Assembly: GCF_002068095.1 (NCBI RefSeq)
Contig: NZ_LWIG01000001.1
Span: 122,065 to 182,535 of the forward strand
Reading direction: 5' to 3'
Origin: Bradyrhizobium sacchari
Lineage (GTDB): Bacteria; Pseudomonadota; Alphaproteobacteria; Rhizobiales; Xanthobacteraceae
DNA length: 60,471 bases
Of the stretch, positions 52,615 through 60,471 are shown one piece after another. The notes beneath the pieces are model-generated. The model searched no databases. It was not told the DNA's origin and saw nothing but the letters and a program-made list of their open reading frames with translations. Both the position numbers and the translations under genes were made by a program. The number at the start of each line of letters is the position of its first letter. Positions within the stretch are counted from its first letter, which is position 1.

Positions 52615-53034
52615 TCAGGTCAGCGCGACCGCGACGTCGATGTTGCCGCGGACGGCCTTGGAATAGGGACAGGTCTGGTGCGCTTCATCGATGATCTCGC
52701 GCGCGACCTCGCGATCGAGGCCCGGCAGGCTGACGTTGAGGCGCGCCCGAAGCGCATATGTGCCTTCATCGAGAAGTAGATCGATTTCCGCATCGATCGC
52801 GCTTTTTCTGGGGAGCACGATTTCGCGCTTGCGGGCCGCGATCTCCATCGCACCTTCGAAACATGCCGACCAGCCGGCCGCGAACAACTGCTCGGGATTG
52901 GTGCCGGTGCCGGCTCCGCCCGGCGGCGACAATTTGACATCCAGGCGACCATCGGAGCTGCGGGACATGCCGTCCTCTCGCCCGCCGCTGGTGCGGGTCC
53001 TGGCCGTGTAGAGCAGCTTTGCCGCTTGCGTCAT
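52615..53034 (-). CDS. ohr: Organic hydroperoxide resistance protein (Ohr/OsmC family)
   Basis: A 139-residue peroxidase. LLYTARTRTSGGREDG, NPEQLFAAGWSACFEGAM (Cys58) and HQTCPYSKAVRGN (Cys122) hold both catalytic cysteines of the Ohr branch. It reduces lipid and organic hydroperoxides using lipoyl thiols. AAGGAG precedes the start at 53034. No OhrR (MarR) repressor gene lies beside it. Instead a large winged-helix regulator is divergent, so control may be unusual. It heads the four-gene minus-strand cluster. Confidence 0.92.
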   Translation of the reverse strand: MTQAAKLLYTARTRTSGGREDGMSRSSDGRLDVKLSPPGGAGTGTNPEQLFAAGWSACFEGAMEIAARKREIVLPRKSAIDAEIDLLLDEGTYALRARLNVSLPGLDREVAREIIDEAHQTCPYSKAVRGNIDVAVALT

Positions 53035-53226
53035 GAAAGTCTCCTTGCCGTCGCGCAACGGATTAGCAGCCGCCCCGGGAGGACACCCGTTGGGACTTGT
53101 GAGAAATTGTGAGGCCGGCAGGGAACCCGGTCAGGAAGCCTTAGCGGTCTGATGCCGATGCACAGCCGATCTTGCAGGATCGACGACGACTGGTTATCCG
53201 GTTCTCCAAATGAGCAAGACTTCGTG

Positions 53227-56067
53227 ATGACTGAACCGGCCGCGCCCACGGCAACGACACTGTCGTTCGGGCCATTCACCGTGACGCCGCATGAGAGGCT
53301 CGTGATGCGCGACGGCGTCGCGCTGCCGATGGGCGCCAAGAGCTTCGACACGCTGATCGCACTGATGTCGCGACCGAACGAGGTCGTCAGCAAGTGGGAC
53401 CTGATGGCGCGGGTCTGGCCCGGCATGGCCGTCGAGGAAGCCAACTTACGCTTTCACATCGCGGCGCTTCGCAAGATCCTCGGCGACGGCAAGGACGGTG
53501 CCCGCTACATCACCACGCTCTCGGGCCGCGGCTATTGCTTCGTGGCCCCGATCGCGCAAACGGAGATTGCGGCGAAACCGCACCTCGCGCCGCGGATGGA
53601 GCTGCCGCCGGTGAAACTGCCGAACCGACTGCAACGCATGGTCGGACGCGATGATGTCGTCGCGGCTGTCTCGGATAGGCTCATCGCCGCCCGCTTCGTC
53701 ACGATCGCCGGCCCTGGCGGCGTCGGCAAGACGGCCGTTGCCGTGGCGATCGCTCACGACCTGCTCGAAAATTTCTCCGACGCCGCACATTTTGTCGATC
53801 TTGCCGCGCTCAGCGATCCCGATCTCGTGATCACGTCGATCCTGCTGATGCTTGGCCTGCCGGCCGAGGCCGATGATCCCCTGCCCGCGCTGCTCGCGCA
53901 TCTGCACGACAAGCGGATGCTGCTGATCCTCGACAATTGCGAACACGTTATCGCCGCAGCGGCGCCGCTGGCGGCGGAGATCTTCCACGCCGCGCCGCAT
54001 GTCCATATCCTCGCGACCAGCCGTGAAGCCCTGCGTGTCGCAAGCGAGCAGGTCTATCGTCTGGCGCCCCTTGCCGTTCCGCCAGACGACACCCGACTGA
54101 CTGCGGCAGCCGCACAGACTTATTCGGCACTTCAACTCTTCATCGAACGGGCAACCGCCGGCGGCGCGCAGATCGCGCTCAACGACGGCAATGCCGCGAT
54201 CGTCGCCGGCATCTGCCGCAAGCTCGACGGCATGGCCCTGGCGATCGAGCTCGCCGCGGGCCGGGTCGAGGCCTACGGCCTGGAACAAACGGCGGCGCTG
54301 CTCGATGAGCGCCTCAATCTGCTCTGGCAGGGTCAGCGCACCGCGCTGCCGCGGCAGAAGACCTTGCAGGCGACGCTCGACTGGAGCTACGGGCTCCTGT
54401 CCGACGCCGAGCGCCTCGTGCTGCGCAGGCTCGCGGTCTTCGCCGGCCATTTCACCCTCGACGCTGCGCTCGAAATCGTGCCGGACGCGCACGTGGATCG
54501 TGCGCGCCTGTTCGACGCCATAGACAGCCTCGTCGCCAAGTCGATGGTCGCGCCGCGTCCCATCGGCGCCATGATGCGCTATCGTCTTCTCGACACGACG
54601 CGCGCCTATCTGCTCGAGATCGAGCCTGATGACGCGGCACTTTCGGCTCGCCACGCGATCTACTACCGGCGATGGCTGGAGCAGGCCGGCACGACATGGG
54701 CGACGGTGCCGAGCCCGGACGAACGCGCGATCCACTTCTCCGCGCTTCACAATGTGCGTGCCGCTCTGGACTGGTGTTTTGGCGCGAATGGCGATGCAAA
54801 CATCGGCATTGCGCTTGCATCTGCGGCTGCTCCCATCTTTCTCGCGATGTCGCTGTTGGTCGAATGCCGGCGCTGGTCGGAACGGGCGCTCCTGGCGATC
54901 GATGCATCCTCGCGCAGCGGCGCCGAGGAGATGCATATCCAGGCCGCTCTGGGCCTGACTTTGATGTTCACGCGCGGCGGCAGCGAGGCAGCACGCACCG
55001 CCTTGAGCCGCAGCCTTGCGATCGCGGAGGCGCGCGGCGACGCGCCGAACCAGCTTCAGCTGCTCGGCCGGATGCACATCTTCCATGAGCGGATGGGACA
55101 ATTCGACGCCGCGCTCGGCTACGCCAGGCAGAGCCTTGCGGTCGCCGCAAAGCTCGGCGATGTCGCCTCCGTCGCCCTCGCCCATTCACTCCTCGGAGTC
55201 TCCCTGCATCTGGCCGGCGAGCATCGCGACGCGCTGAACATGCTGCAGGCCGCTTGGCGAGGTCCAAGCCCGGAACGGATCAGCACGGTCCACGGCTTCG
55301 ATCACCGCAACCGCGCCGGCATCTCGCTGGCACGGGAGCTTTGGTTGCAGGGCCGGCCCGCGGATGCGCGACGACTGGCGCGGCAGACGGTCGACGAAGC
55401 CGCGCAGATGGATCATCCGATCACGCTCTGCATTGCGCTGATCTGGGCGGTTTCGATCGATCTCTGGAGCGGAGAGCTCGACGATGCGGAAGAGAACGTC
55501 GACCGCTTCATCGCACATGCCGAAAAGCGCTCGATGGGCCCCTATCTCGCGGTCGGCCGCGGCGTCAAAGGCGAACTGGCGATCCGGCGCGGCGACGCCG
55601 CCGGCGGCGTCGAGACGATAGGTGCCTGCCTGCGCGAGCTTCACGATGCCGGTTACGAGCTGCTCACCACGACGTTCAACATCGCACTGGTCGAAGGTCT
55701 TCTCGCGCTCGGACAGGTCGAACAAGGCGCACGGCTGATCGACGACGCGATCCGCCTCGTCGAGCAAGGTGGCGATCATCTCTACATGCCCGAACTGCTG
55801 CGGATCAAGGGCAAGGTCCTGCTGTCGCTTCCGGTATCGGACACCGAAGCCGTGGAAGGTCTCCTGATGCAGTCGCTCGAACTTGGCCGCCGCAACGGCG
55901 CGAAAGCCTGGGAGCTGCGCGCGGCGATCGATCTTGCGCGGCTTCTTGCTGAACGGCGCAGCCGCAAAGACGCAAAGTTGTTGCTCGAGGCGGCGCTCGA
56001 AGGTTTCGCCGAAGGCTCCGACACGGCGGATATCAGAGTGGCCAACAGTCTACTCCAGACACTGTAG
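53227..56067 (+). CDS. Large winged-helix / NB-ARC-like ATPase / TPR regulator
   Basis: A 946-residue STAND-type signalling ATPase. Residues about 12-108 are an OmpR-type winged helix (LPMGAKSFDTLIALMSRPNE, GARYITTLSGRGYCF). The ATPase spans about 135-480, with Walker A GPGGVGKTAVAVA (161-170) and Walker B MLLILDNCEHV (about 231-241). The remainder is helical repeats (TPR-like; ALGYARQSLAVAAKLGDVAS). Such proteins oligomerise on ligand binding and activate transcription. GTG at 53224 and ATG at 53227 are both possible starts. It is divergent from ohr, suggesting that it controls the ohr-hydrolase-P460-SDR run. The inducing ligand is unknown. Confidence 0.85.
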   Translation: MTEPAAPTATTLSFGPFTVTPHERLVMRDGVALPMGAKSFDTLIALMSRPNEVVSKWDLMARVWPGMAVEEANLRFHIAALRKILGDGKDGARYITTLSGRGYCFVAPIAQTEIAAKPHLAPRMELPPVKLPNRLQRMVGRDDVVAAVSDRLIAARFVTIAGPGGVGKTAVAVAIAHDLLENFSDAAHFVDLAALSDPDLVITSILLMLGLPAEADDPLPALLAHLHDKRMLLILDNCEHVIAAAAPLAAEIFHAAPHVHILATSREALRVASEQVYRLAPLAVPPDDTRLTAAAAQTYSALQLFIERATAGGAQIALNDGNAAIVAGICRKLDGMALAIELAAGRVEAYGLEQTAALLDERLNLLWQGQRTALPRQKTLQATLDWSYGLLSDAERLVLRRLAVFAGHFTLDAALEIVPDAHVDRARLFDAIDSLVAKSMVAPRPIGAMMRYRLLDTTRAYLLEIEPDDAALSARHAIYYRRWLEQAGTTWATVPSPDERAIHFSALHNVRAALDWCFGANGDANIGIALASAAAPIFLAMSLLVECRRWSERALLAIDASSRSGAEEMHIQAALGLTLMFTRGGSEAARTALSRSLAIAEARGDAPNQLQLLGRMHIFHERMGQFDAALGYARQSLAVAAKLGDVASVALAHSLLGVSLHLAGEHRDALNMLQAAWRGPSPERISTVHGFDHRNRAGISLARELWLQGRPADARRLARQTVDEAAQMDHPITLCIALIWAVSIDLWSGELDDAEENVDRFIAHAEKRSMGPYLAVGRGVKGELAIRRGDAAGGVETIGACLRELHDAGYELLTTTFNIALVEGLLALGQVEQGARLIDDAIRLVEQGGDHLYMPELLRIKGKVLLSLPVSDTEAVEGLLMQSLELGRRNGAKAWELRAAIDLARLLAERRSRKDAKLLLEAALEGFAEGSDTADIRVANSLLQTL

Positions 56068-56156
56068 CCAAGAGCCCCGTATCAACTCCGTGATCCTTGT
56101 AAGCCAGATCGCGCCGGGAGCCTCGAAGGATGACGGGGTTGAGAGCACCTTGAGAG

Positions 56157-56828
56157 TCACCCCGTCGGCGTGCCCTGCTTCCACTGGCCACCGGCGATCT
56201 TCGCGGCGGCGATCACGGCTTGCGTCCGGCTCTCGACGCCGAGCTTCTGCAGGATCGCCGAGACATGCGCCTTGATGGTGGCTTCGGAGACGCCGAGCTC
56301 GTAGGCGATCTGCTTGTTGAGGAGGCCCTCGGACAGCATCATCAGGACCCGGACCTGCTGCGGGGTCAGCGTCACCAGGCGGTCGCGCAGGCGTGTCGTG
56401 TCGGGGTCGGCGGCGGCCGACAGGTCGGTGTCGGCGGGAACCCAGACGTCGCCCTCCATCACCTTGAGAATGGCATCGCGCAGCGTCTCGACGCCGAACC
56501 GCTTCGGGATGAAGCCCGAGGCGCCGAAATCGAGCGAACGGCGGATCGTGGCGCTATCGTCGGAGGCCGAGACGATCACCACCGGGACCGCCGGATATTG
56601 CGCGCGCAGATAGATCAGGCCGGAGAAGCCGGAGATCCCGGGCATCGAGAGGTCGAGCAGAATCAGGTCGACGTCGGAGGTCTGCTCCAGGAGCTTGGTC
56701 AGATCCTCGAACGATCCGGCCTCGTCGATCCTGGCCGAGGTCAGGACGCTCGCCACAGCCTGCCGCAGCGCATCGCGGAACAGGGGGTGATCATCGGCAA
56801 TGACGAGATGGGTCGAGGGAGCGTTCAT
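56157..56828 (-). CDS. LuxR-family response regulator (CrbR/ErdR-like)
   Basis: A 223-residue regulator. The receiver domain has the acidic pair DDHPLF, phospho-acceptor Asp59 in LILLDLSMPG and Lys in FIPKRFG. A NarL/LuxR helix-turn-helix spans about 150-215 (LTPQQVRVLMMLSEGLLNKQ, IKAHVSAILQKLGV). Together with the SSF-type kinase at 46557 it resembles the CrbS/CrbR (or MxtR/ErdR) pair that controls acetate use in other Proteobacteria, but the two genes are 6 kb apart here. AAGAGAA precedes the ATG. It is divergent from an MHS transporter, a plausible target. Confidence 0.85.
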   Translation of the reverse strand: MNAPSTHLVIADDHPLFRDALRQAVASVLTSARIDEAGSFEDLTKLLEQTSDVDLILLDLSMPGISGFSGLIYLRAQYPAVPVVIVSASDDSATIRRSLDFGASGFIPKRFGVETLRDAILKVMEGDVWVPADTDLSAAADPDTTRLRDRLVTLTPQQVRVLMMLSEGLLNKQIAYELGVSEATIKAHVSAILQKLGVESRTQAVIAAAKIAGGQWKQGTPTG

Positions 56829-57132
56829 CGTTCTCTTGCTGTCGTTCGCGACCGGCCGGCGAGTCGAGGGCGCGGCGGGGTAATTCTTCCCTGCCCGGCC
56901 GTGGCATGCAAGTGCACATTATCCCTTTGCTGCAAAGGGGTTAATCCACAAGGGCCTCGCGATATGCACCGGCGCCTGATACCGCACAGTCAGGTACGCG
57001 TCAGTGCGCAAGGCCGAAAGTCGTATTGGGGCGGGTTTCACGCCGATGTTACCTTGCGGGCAAGACCTGGGTCGATCCGGCATGTCCGGACATCCGGGGC
57101 GCGAGGAAACGCATTTCGGGGAGCGACTCACT
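56829..57132. promoter_or_regulatory. 304-base divergent control region
   Basis: This gap lies between the LuxR response regulator and the MHS transporter. No gene is supported. A CCCTTTGCTGCAAAGGGG palindrome at 56924-56941 (arms CCCTTTG / CAAAGGG around CTG) is the best candidate operator. GGGGAG stands before the transporter start. Confidence 0.5.
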
Positions 57133-58797
57133 ATGTCGACAATGGCTGTGTCTCAAGCGGGCGCGGGAGGGATGACGAAGGACGAACGTTTCGTCATTCT
57201 CGCCTCCTCGCTCGGTACCGTCTTCGAGTGGTACGACTTTTACCTCTACGGTTCGCTCGCCGGCATTATCGGCGCCCAGTTCTTCTCGGCCTACCCGCCG
57301 GCAACCCGCGACATCTTCGCGCTGCTGGCCTTCGCTGCGGGCTTCCTGGTGCGTCCGTTCGGCGCGATCGTGTTCGGCCGCATCGGCGACATCGTCGGTC
57401 GCAAATACACCTTCCTCGTCACCATCCTGATCATGGGTCTGTCGACCTTCATCGTCGGCCTGCTGCCCAACGCGGCGACCATCGGCATCGCGGCGCCGAT
57501 CATCCTGATCGCGCTGCGCCTCGCCCAGGGCCTGGCGCTCGGCGGCGAGTATGGCGGTGCGGCGACCTATGTCGCGGAGCACGCTCCGAACGGCAAGCGC
57601 GGCTACTATACCTCCTTCATCCAGACCACGGCGACGCTCGGCCTGTTCTTGTCGCTGCTGGTGATCCTATTCACCCGCACCGCGACCGGCGAAGCCGACT
57701 TCGCGGCCTGGGGCTGGCGCATTCCGTTCCTGGTCTCGGTGCTGCTGCTCGGGATCTCGGTCTGGATCCGGCTCCGCCTCAATGAATCGCCGATCTTCCA
57801 GAAGATGAAGGAAGAGGGGAAGAGCTCGAAGGCGCCGCTCACGGAAGCCTTCGGCAACTGGCAGAACGGCAAGCTCGTGCTGCTCGCCCTGCTCGGCGGC
57901 GTGATGGGCCAGGGCGTGGTCTGGTACACCGGCCAGTTCTACGCGCTGTTCTTCCTGCAATCGATCCTGAAGGTCGACGGCTATACCGCCAACCTCCTGA
58001 TCGCCTGGTCGCTGCTGCTCGGCACCGGCTTCTTCATCGTGTTCGGCGTGCTGTCCGACAAGATTGGCCGCAAGCCAATCATCCTCGGCGGTTGCCTGAT
58101 CGCGGCGCTGACCTTCTTCCCGATCTTCAAGATGATCACCACCAACGCCAACCCGGCGCTGGAGAAGGCCATCGAGCAGACCAAGGTCGAGGTGGTGGCT
58201 GATCCCGCCGGCTGCGGCGACCTGTTCAACCCGGTCGGCACCCGCGTGTTCACCGCGCCTTGCGACACCGCACGCGCCTACCTGTCGCAATCGTCGGTCA
58301 GGTACACGACGACGGCGGGCCCGGCCGGCTCCGGCGTGAAGGTGATGGTCAACGGCAAGGAAGTCGCCTACGCCAACGCCAAGGATGGCAACCCGGCGAT
58401 CCTCGCTGCCGTGCAGGCGGCCGGCTATCCGAAAGCCGGCGACGCGGGCATCGTGAAGATGGCGCATCCGTTTGACGTCTTCCGTCCGCAGGTGGCCGCG
58501 ACCATCGGCCTGCTGTTCATCCTGGTGATCTTCGTCACCATGGTCTACGGCCCGATCGCTGCGATGCTGGTCGAATTGTTCCCGACCCGCATCCGCTACA
58601 CCTCGATGTCGCTGCCCTACCACATCGGCAACGGCTGGTTCGGCGGCCTGCTTCCGGCGACCGCCTTCGCCATCGTGGCCTCGACGGGCGACATCTATGC
58701 GGGCCTTTGGTACCCGGTCACGTTCGCAGCGATCACCGTGGTGATCGGCTTCCTGTTCCTGCCCGAGACCAAGGACGTCGACATTAAGGCGACCTGA
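57133..58797 (+). CDS. MHS-family MFS transporter
   Basis: A 554-residue metabolite:H+ symporter. TVFEWYDFYLYGSLAGIIGA, RPFGAIVFGRIGDIVGRKYT and ALGGEYGGAATYVAEHAPNG are hallmark blocks of the MHS branch (ShiA, KgtP, ProP relatives). A second GRK motif is in LSDKIGRKPIILGG. A 110-residue insertion (about 335-445, with two Cys, GCGDLF and FTAPCD) separates the tenth and eleventh helices, a large periplasmic or cytosolic domain absent from the enteric members. Carboxylates or osmolytes are likely substrates. It is divergent from a CrbR-like regulator, and a terminator follows. Confidence 0.88.
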   Translation: MSTMAVSQAGAGGMTKDERFVILASSLGTVFEWYDFYLYGSLAGIIGAQFFSAYPPATRDIFALLAFAAGFLVRPFGAIVFGRIGDIVGRKYTFLVTILIMGLSTFIVGLLPNAATIGIAAPIILIALRLAQGLALGGEYGGAATYVAEHAPNGKRGYYTSFIQTTATLGLFLSLLVILFTRTATGEADFAAWGWRIPFLVSVLLLGISVWIRLRLNESPIFQKMKEEGKSSKAPLTEAFGNWQNGKLVLLALLGGVMGQGVVWYTGQFYALFFLQSILKVDGYTANLLIAWSLLLGTGFFIVFGVLSDKIGRKPIILGGCLIAALTFFPIFKMITTNANPALEKAIEQTKVEVVADPAGCGDLFNPVGTRVFTAPCDTARAYLSQSSVRYTTTAGPAGSGVKVMVNGKEVAYANAKDGNPAILAAVQAAGYPKAGDAGIVKMAHPFDVFRPQVAATIGLLFILVIFVTMVYGPIAAMLVELFPTRIRYTSMSLPYHIGNGWFGGLLPATAFAIVASTGDIYAGLWYPVTFAAITVVIGFLFLPETKDVDIKAT

Positions 58798-58825
58798 CCG
58801 AAGCCAGCGCACCCAGACGACATCG

Positions 58826-58859
58826 ACCGGCCGCGGTCTCCGCGGCCGGTTTTGTTTTA
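58826..58859. terminator. Bidirectional intrinsic terminator
   Basis: The stem ACCGGCCGCGG / CCGCGGCCGGT encloses a TCT loop and is followed on the plus strand by TTTTGTTTTA. It ends the MHS transporter transcript and overlaps the 3' end of the convergent YjbQ gene. Confidence 0.85.
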
Positions 58860-59336
58860 GCCCCGCTCGTTGCTTCCGATGAATTGCAGCCCCACCTCGC
58901 GCCGGTGCGGGCGGGCGCGGTGCTCGATCAGATAGATCGCCTGCCAGGTGCCGAGCGCGAGCCTGCCGTTCAGGACCGGGACCTGCAGCGAGGTCTGCGT
59001 CAGCATGGTCTTGACGTGCGCGGGCATGTCGTCCGGCCCCTCGGTATCGTGTGTCCAGCCGGCGTTCTCCGGCGCCAGCCGGGACAGCGCCGTGGTGAGA
59101 TCGACGAGCACGGAGGGATCGGCATTCTCCTGGATCGTCAGCGAGGCGGAGGTGTGGCGAATGAACAGCGTCAACGCGCCCTCGCCTGCGTGCGCCTCGG
59201 CGAGGAATTTTGCGGCTTCGCTGGTGAGGTCGGTGAAGCCGCGCCCCGGGGTCTGCACCGTGAGCAGCGACGAGGAGATGGTGGTGGCCTGCACCGTGGA
59301 CGGCACCGAGCGGGTTACGGATTTTGCTGATGTCAT
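58857..59336 (-). CDS. YjbQ/UPF0047 family protein (secondary thiamine-phosphate synthase-like)
   Basis: A 159-residue soluble protein. TLFIRHTSASLTIQENADPS, WTHDTEGPDDMPAHVKTMLT and LALGTWQAIYLIEHR are the conserved blocks of UPF0047, with the three His and Glu that bind the active site. Family members act weakly as thiamine-phosphate synthases in vitro; the natural role is unresolved. The start at 59336 follows an AGAGA tract. Its promoter must lie within or beyond the inverted-repeat element at 59354-59475. Confidence 0.87.
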   Translation of the reverse strand: MTSAKSVTRSVPSTVQATTISSSLLTVQTPGRGFTDLTSEAAKFLAEAHAGEGALTLFIRHTSASLTIQENADPSVLVDLTTALSRLAPENAGWTHDTEGPDDMPAHVKTMLTQTSLQVPVLNGRLALGTWQAIYLIEHRARPHRREVGLQFIGSNERG

Positions 59337-59353
59337 GGAGGGTCTCTTGTAAC

Positions 59354-59475
59354 GTCGTCCTGGCGAAAGCCAGGACCCATTACCCCGAATGCGCGTGAGG
59401 GCGAAAGGTGGCAACGCGCATCGAGAATAAACCGAGAGGCCACGGCATATGGGTCCTGGCTTTCGCCAGGACGAC
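59354..59475. repeat. 122-base element with perfect 27-base terminal inverted repeats
   Basis: The left arm at 59354-59380 and the right arm at 59449-59475 are exact reverse complements. Each arm contains its own hairpin, TCCTGGC-GAAA-GCCAGGA. The 68-base centre has no coding capacity. The size and ends resemble a miniature inverted-repeat element, or an unusually long terminator/attenuator. It lies between two minus-strand genes, four bases after the stop of the upstream one. A related single arm follows hemA at 46391. Confidence 0.85.
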
Positions 59476-59479
59476 AAAC

Positions 59480-60001
59480 TCAGATCTTCCCAGACACGTC
59501 CTTTTGCACCCGGTTGGCCATGTCGATCAGCCGGCGCCAGGCCTTTTCCAGGAATGACATCACGCGATCGATGTCCTGGTCGCTCGGCAGCGGAATTTCG
59601 ATCTTGCGATCGCCTTCGGCGACCTTCGGCTCCGTCTTCTTCAGTGGGTCGGATTTCGGCAGCGCCTCCTCGATCTTGCCGGACACGGTCGGCCCGGCCG
59701 CGAGCTGTCCCTTCAGCTTCTCGACCTCAGCCTGGAGCCTGCCGATCTCGGCATCGAAGGCGGCGCGCTCGTCGGGCACGGCGTAGCAGGCCCAGCCGGC
59801 GCCGTTCCTGGTGCAGGTCGACATTGCGCCGGTGCGGGTGTCGAGCCGCAGCACGCCCTCCGGGATGGGCGTCATGGTGTAGCGGCCGTTTTCGCCGTCA
59901 GGCGCGGATTGCGCGGCGACGAGTCCGCCGCTGATGATCAGCACAGCGGCGAATGCCGCCGCTGCAAGCCATGATGTTGTGGATGGTCTCGCAGGTCTCA
60001 T
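59480..60001 (-). CDS. Hypothetical membrane-anchored or secreted protein with coiled coil
   Basis: A 173-residue protein. The N-terminus TSWLAAAAFAAVLIISGGLV is a signal or anchor. The next part (GRYTMTPIPEGVLRLDTRTG, then CTRNGAGWACYAVPDE) is a small Cys-paired beta domain; two Cys are in MSTCTRNGAGWACY. A coiled coil follows (FDAEIGRLQAEVEKLKGQLA). The C-terminus is helical and basic (VMSFLEKAWRRLIDMANRVQ). GGAG precedes the ATG at 60001; an upstream start at 60025 is also open. I do not recognise the family beyond its periplasmic location. Confidence 0.65.
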   Translation of the reverse strand: MRPARPSTTSWLAAAAFAAVLIISGGLVAAQSAPDGENGRYTMTPIPEGVLRLDTRTGAMSTCTRNGAGWACYAVPDERAAFDAEIGRLQAEVEKLKGQLAAGPTVSGKIEEALPKSDPLKKTEPKVAEGDRKIEIPLPSDQDIDRVMSFLEKAWRRLIDMANRVQKDVSGKI

Positions 60002-60360
60002 CGCGCTCTCCGCCACGACGCGCAAGGTGTCACGTCCGCAATTCTATACCCCGGCGAGGTCATGTGCCGCCAAAAACACCGCCTGAAATCAACGATCCCG
60101 CCCGCCCGTTTGATCCCGGCAGCGCGGCGAAATGGCGGCCGCATCCACCGATCAAGAGGAGAGCTGCTGCGGTGCGGCGTCACGCTGTGCGCAGCGCTGC
60201 CGCGCACGCCAATATTATCAGATAAATCAGCTACATAGCAGAAAGCGACGCAATCGTGACTTGGCTTGACTTGATTATAGGCCATCAGTATGGTCCGCGC
60301 GGCTTTTGAGGGTGGCGGGCGTAATTTCCATTTGGCCGCAGCGTTTCGGGTCTTTGTCGC
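60002..60360. promoter_or_regulatory. Leader and promoter region ahead of atpI
   Basis: No gene is supported. At 60266-60271 is TTGACT and at 60289-60294 TATGGT, separated by 17 bases: a fair housekeeping promoter for the plus strand with a leader of about 60 bases. The left portion should also carry the promoter of the divergent coiled-coil protein gene. A GTGCGC...GCGCAC-type inverted repeat occurs near 60187-60210. Confidence 0.45.
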
Positions 60361-60471
60361 ATGGCACAGAGCACGGGACACGGTGAGAATGGAGATCGCG
60401 ATAGATCGCCCGATGAAGCTGCGCTTTCCGAACGGCTCGGAAATCTTGATCAGCGGTTGTCCGAATTTCGT
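60361..60471 (+). CDS. atpI: AtpI-like F0F1 ATP synthase subunit I, 5' part only
   Basis: The ATG at 60361 opens 37 codons to the window edge: MAQSTGHGENGDRDRSPDEA then ALSERLGNLDQRLSEFR. The hydrophilic, charged opening followed by an ALSERLGNLDQRL helix matches alphaproteobacterial AtpI, the small membrane protein that precedes atpB-E-F and helps assemble the c-ring. The membrane spans are outside the window. Identification rests on this short N-terminus, so confidence is moderate. The promoter at 60266 is suitably placed. Confidence 0.6.
   Translation, partial: MAQSTGHGENGDRDRSPDEAALSERLGNLDQRLSEFR

Noticed and set aside
56902..56916. A sigma-54-like promoter (TGGCATGCAAGTGCA)
   Set aside because: The GG and GC elements are nine bases apart instead of ten and the flanks fit poorly.
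1..60471. Prophage, integrative element or insertion sequence
   Set aside because: I found no integrase, transposase, phage structural gene or tRNA attachment site; only small palindromic repeats are present.

Overview
The window reads as chromosomal DNA of a slow-growing rhizobium, most likely Bradyrhizobium or a very close relative. The reasons are a high G+C content, the 409-residue rhizobial-type 5-aminolevulinate synthase HemA, two perfect FixK/FNR-type boxes, an Irr-family regulator, an MddA-type methyltransferase, the Omp25/31-type porin-like protein and several short palindromic repeats of a style common in Bradyrhizobium intergenic DNA. I see no rRNA, tRNA, CRISPR array, transposase or prophage, so this looks like ordinary chromosome with dense metabolic and regulatory genes.

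Left part (1-13442): the N-terminal 1306 residues of a very large FecR/VCBS-type surface protein run off the left edge on the minus strand. Across a 620-base, relatively AT-rich gap lies a LapG-like cysteine protease (plus), followed by an LprI-like secreted protein. Next comes a minus-strand operon for branched-chain-amino-acid-type ABC uptake (livH, livM, livG, livF), an acyl-CoA ligase and a periplasmic binding protein.

13717-25237: a two-gene ABC exporter, an acyltransferase-3, a metallo-beta-lactamase-fold (MBL) protein, an EamA transporter, an amidohydrolase, a cupin, a SUKH-like protein, an M29 aminopeptidase and a PcaB/adenylosuccinate-lyase-family lyase.

25653-31403: two paralogous cytosolic regulators (winged helix, TolB-like domain, TPRs) bracket a GFA-family protein and a methanethiol S-methyltransferase. 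Beside them is an Irr paralogue lacking the usual heme-binding CP motif, with a perfect FixK box centred between it and a divergent small gene.

32044-44342: a complete oligopeptide-type ABC operon interrupted by a composite palindromic repeat, two translationally coupled tiny genes, an AEC transporter, a secreted small protein, a small HTH protein, a beta-barrel outer-membrane protein, a methyl-accepting chemotaxis protein and an MBL-fold hydrolase.

44387-60471: aroQ and hemA are divergent, with a FixK box and a palindrome in the hemA leader. They are followed by a CrbS/MxtR-like sensor kinase with an SSF transporter-like N-terminus. A four-gene redox/electrophile cluster (Ohr, epoxide-hydrolase-like, cytochrome P460, SDR) faces a large winged-helix/NB-ARC/TPR regulator. 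Then come a CrbR/ErdR-like LuxR response regulator divergent from an MHS-family transporter, a YjbQ protein, a coiled-coil secreted protein and the first 37 codons of atpI, the usual first gene of the F0 ATP synthase operon.

The regulatory theme is oxygen and iron/heme control (two FixK boxes, hemA, Irr paralogue) plus possible carboxylate sensing (CrbS/CrbR-like pair). The candidates most worth following are the adhesin/protease pair, the regulator-bracketed MddA/GFA module, the Irr paralogue under a FixK box, and the redox cluster with its STAND-like regulator.
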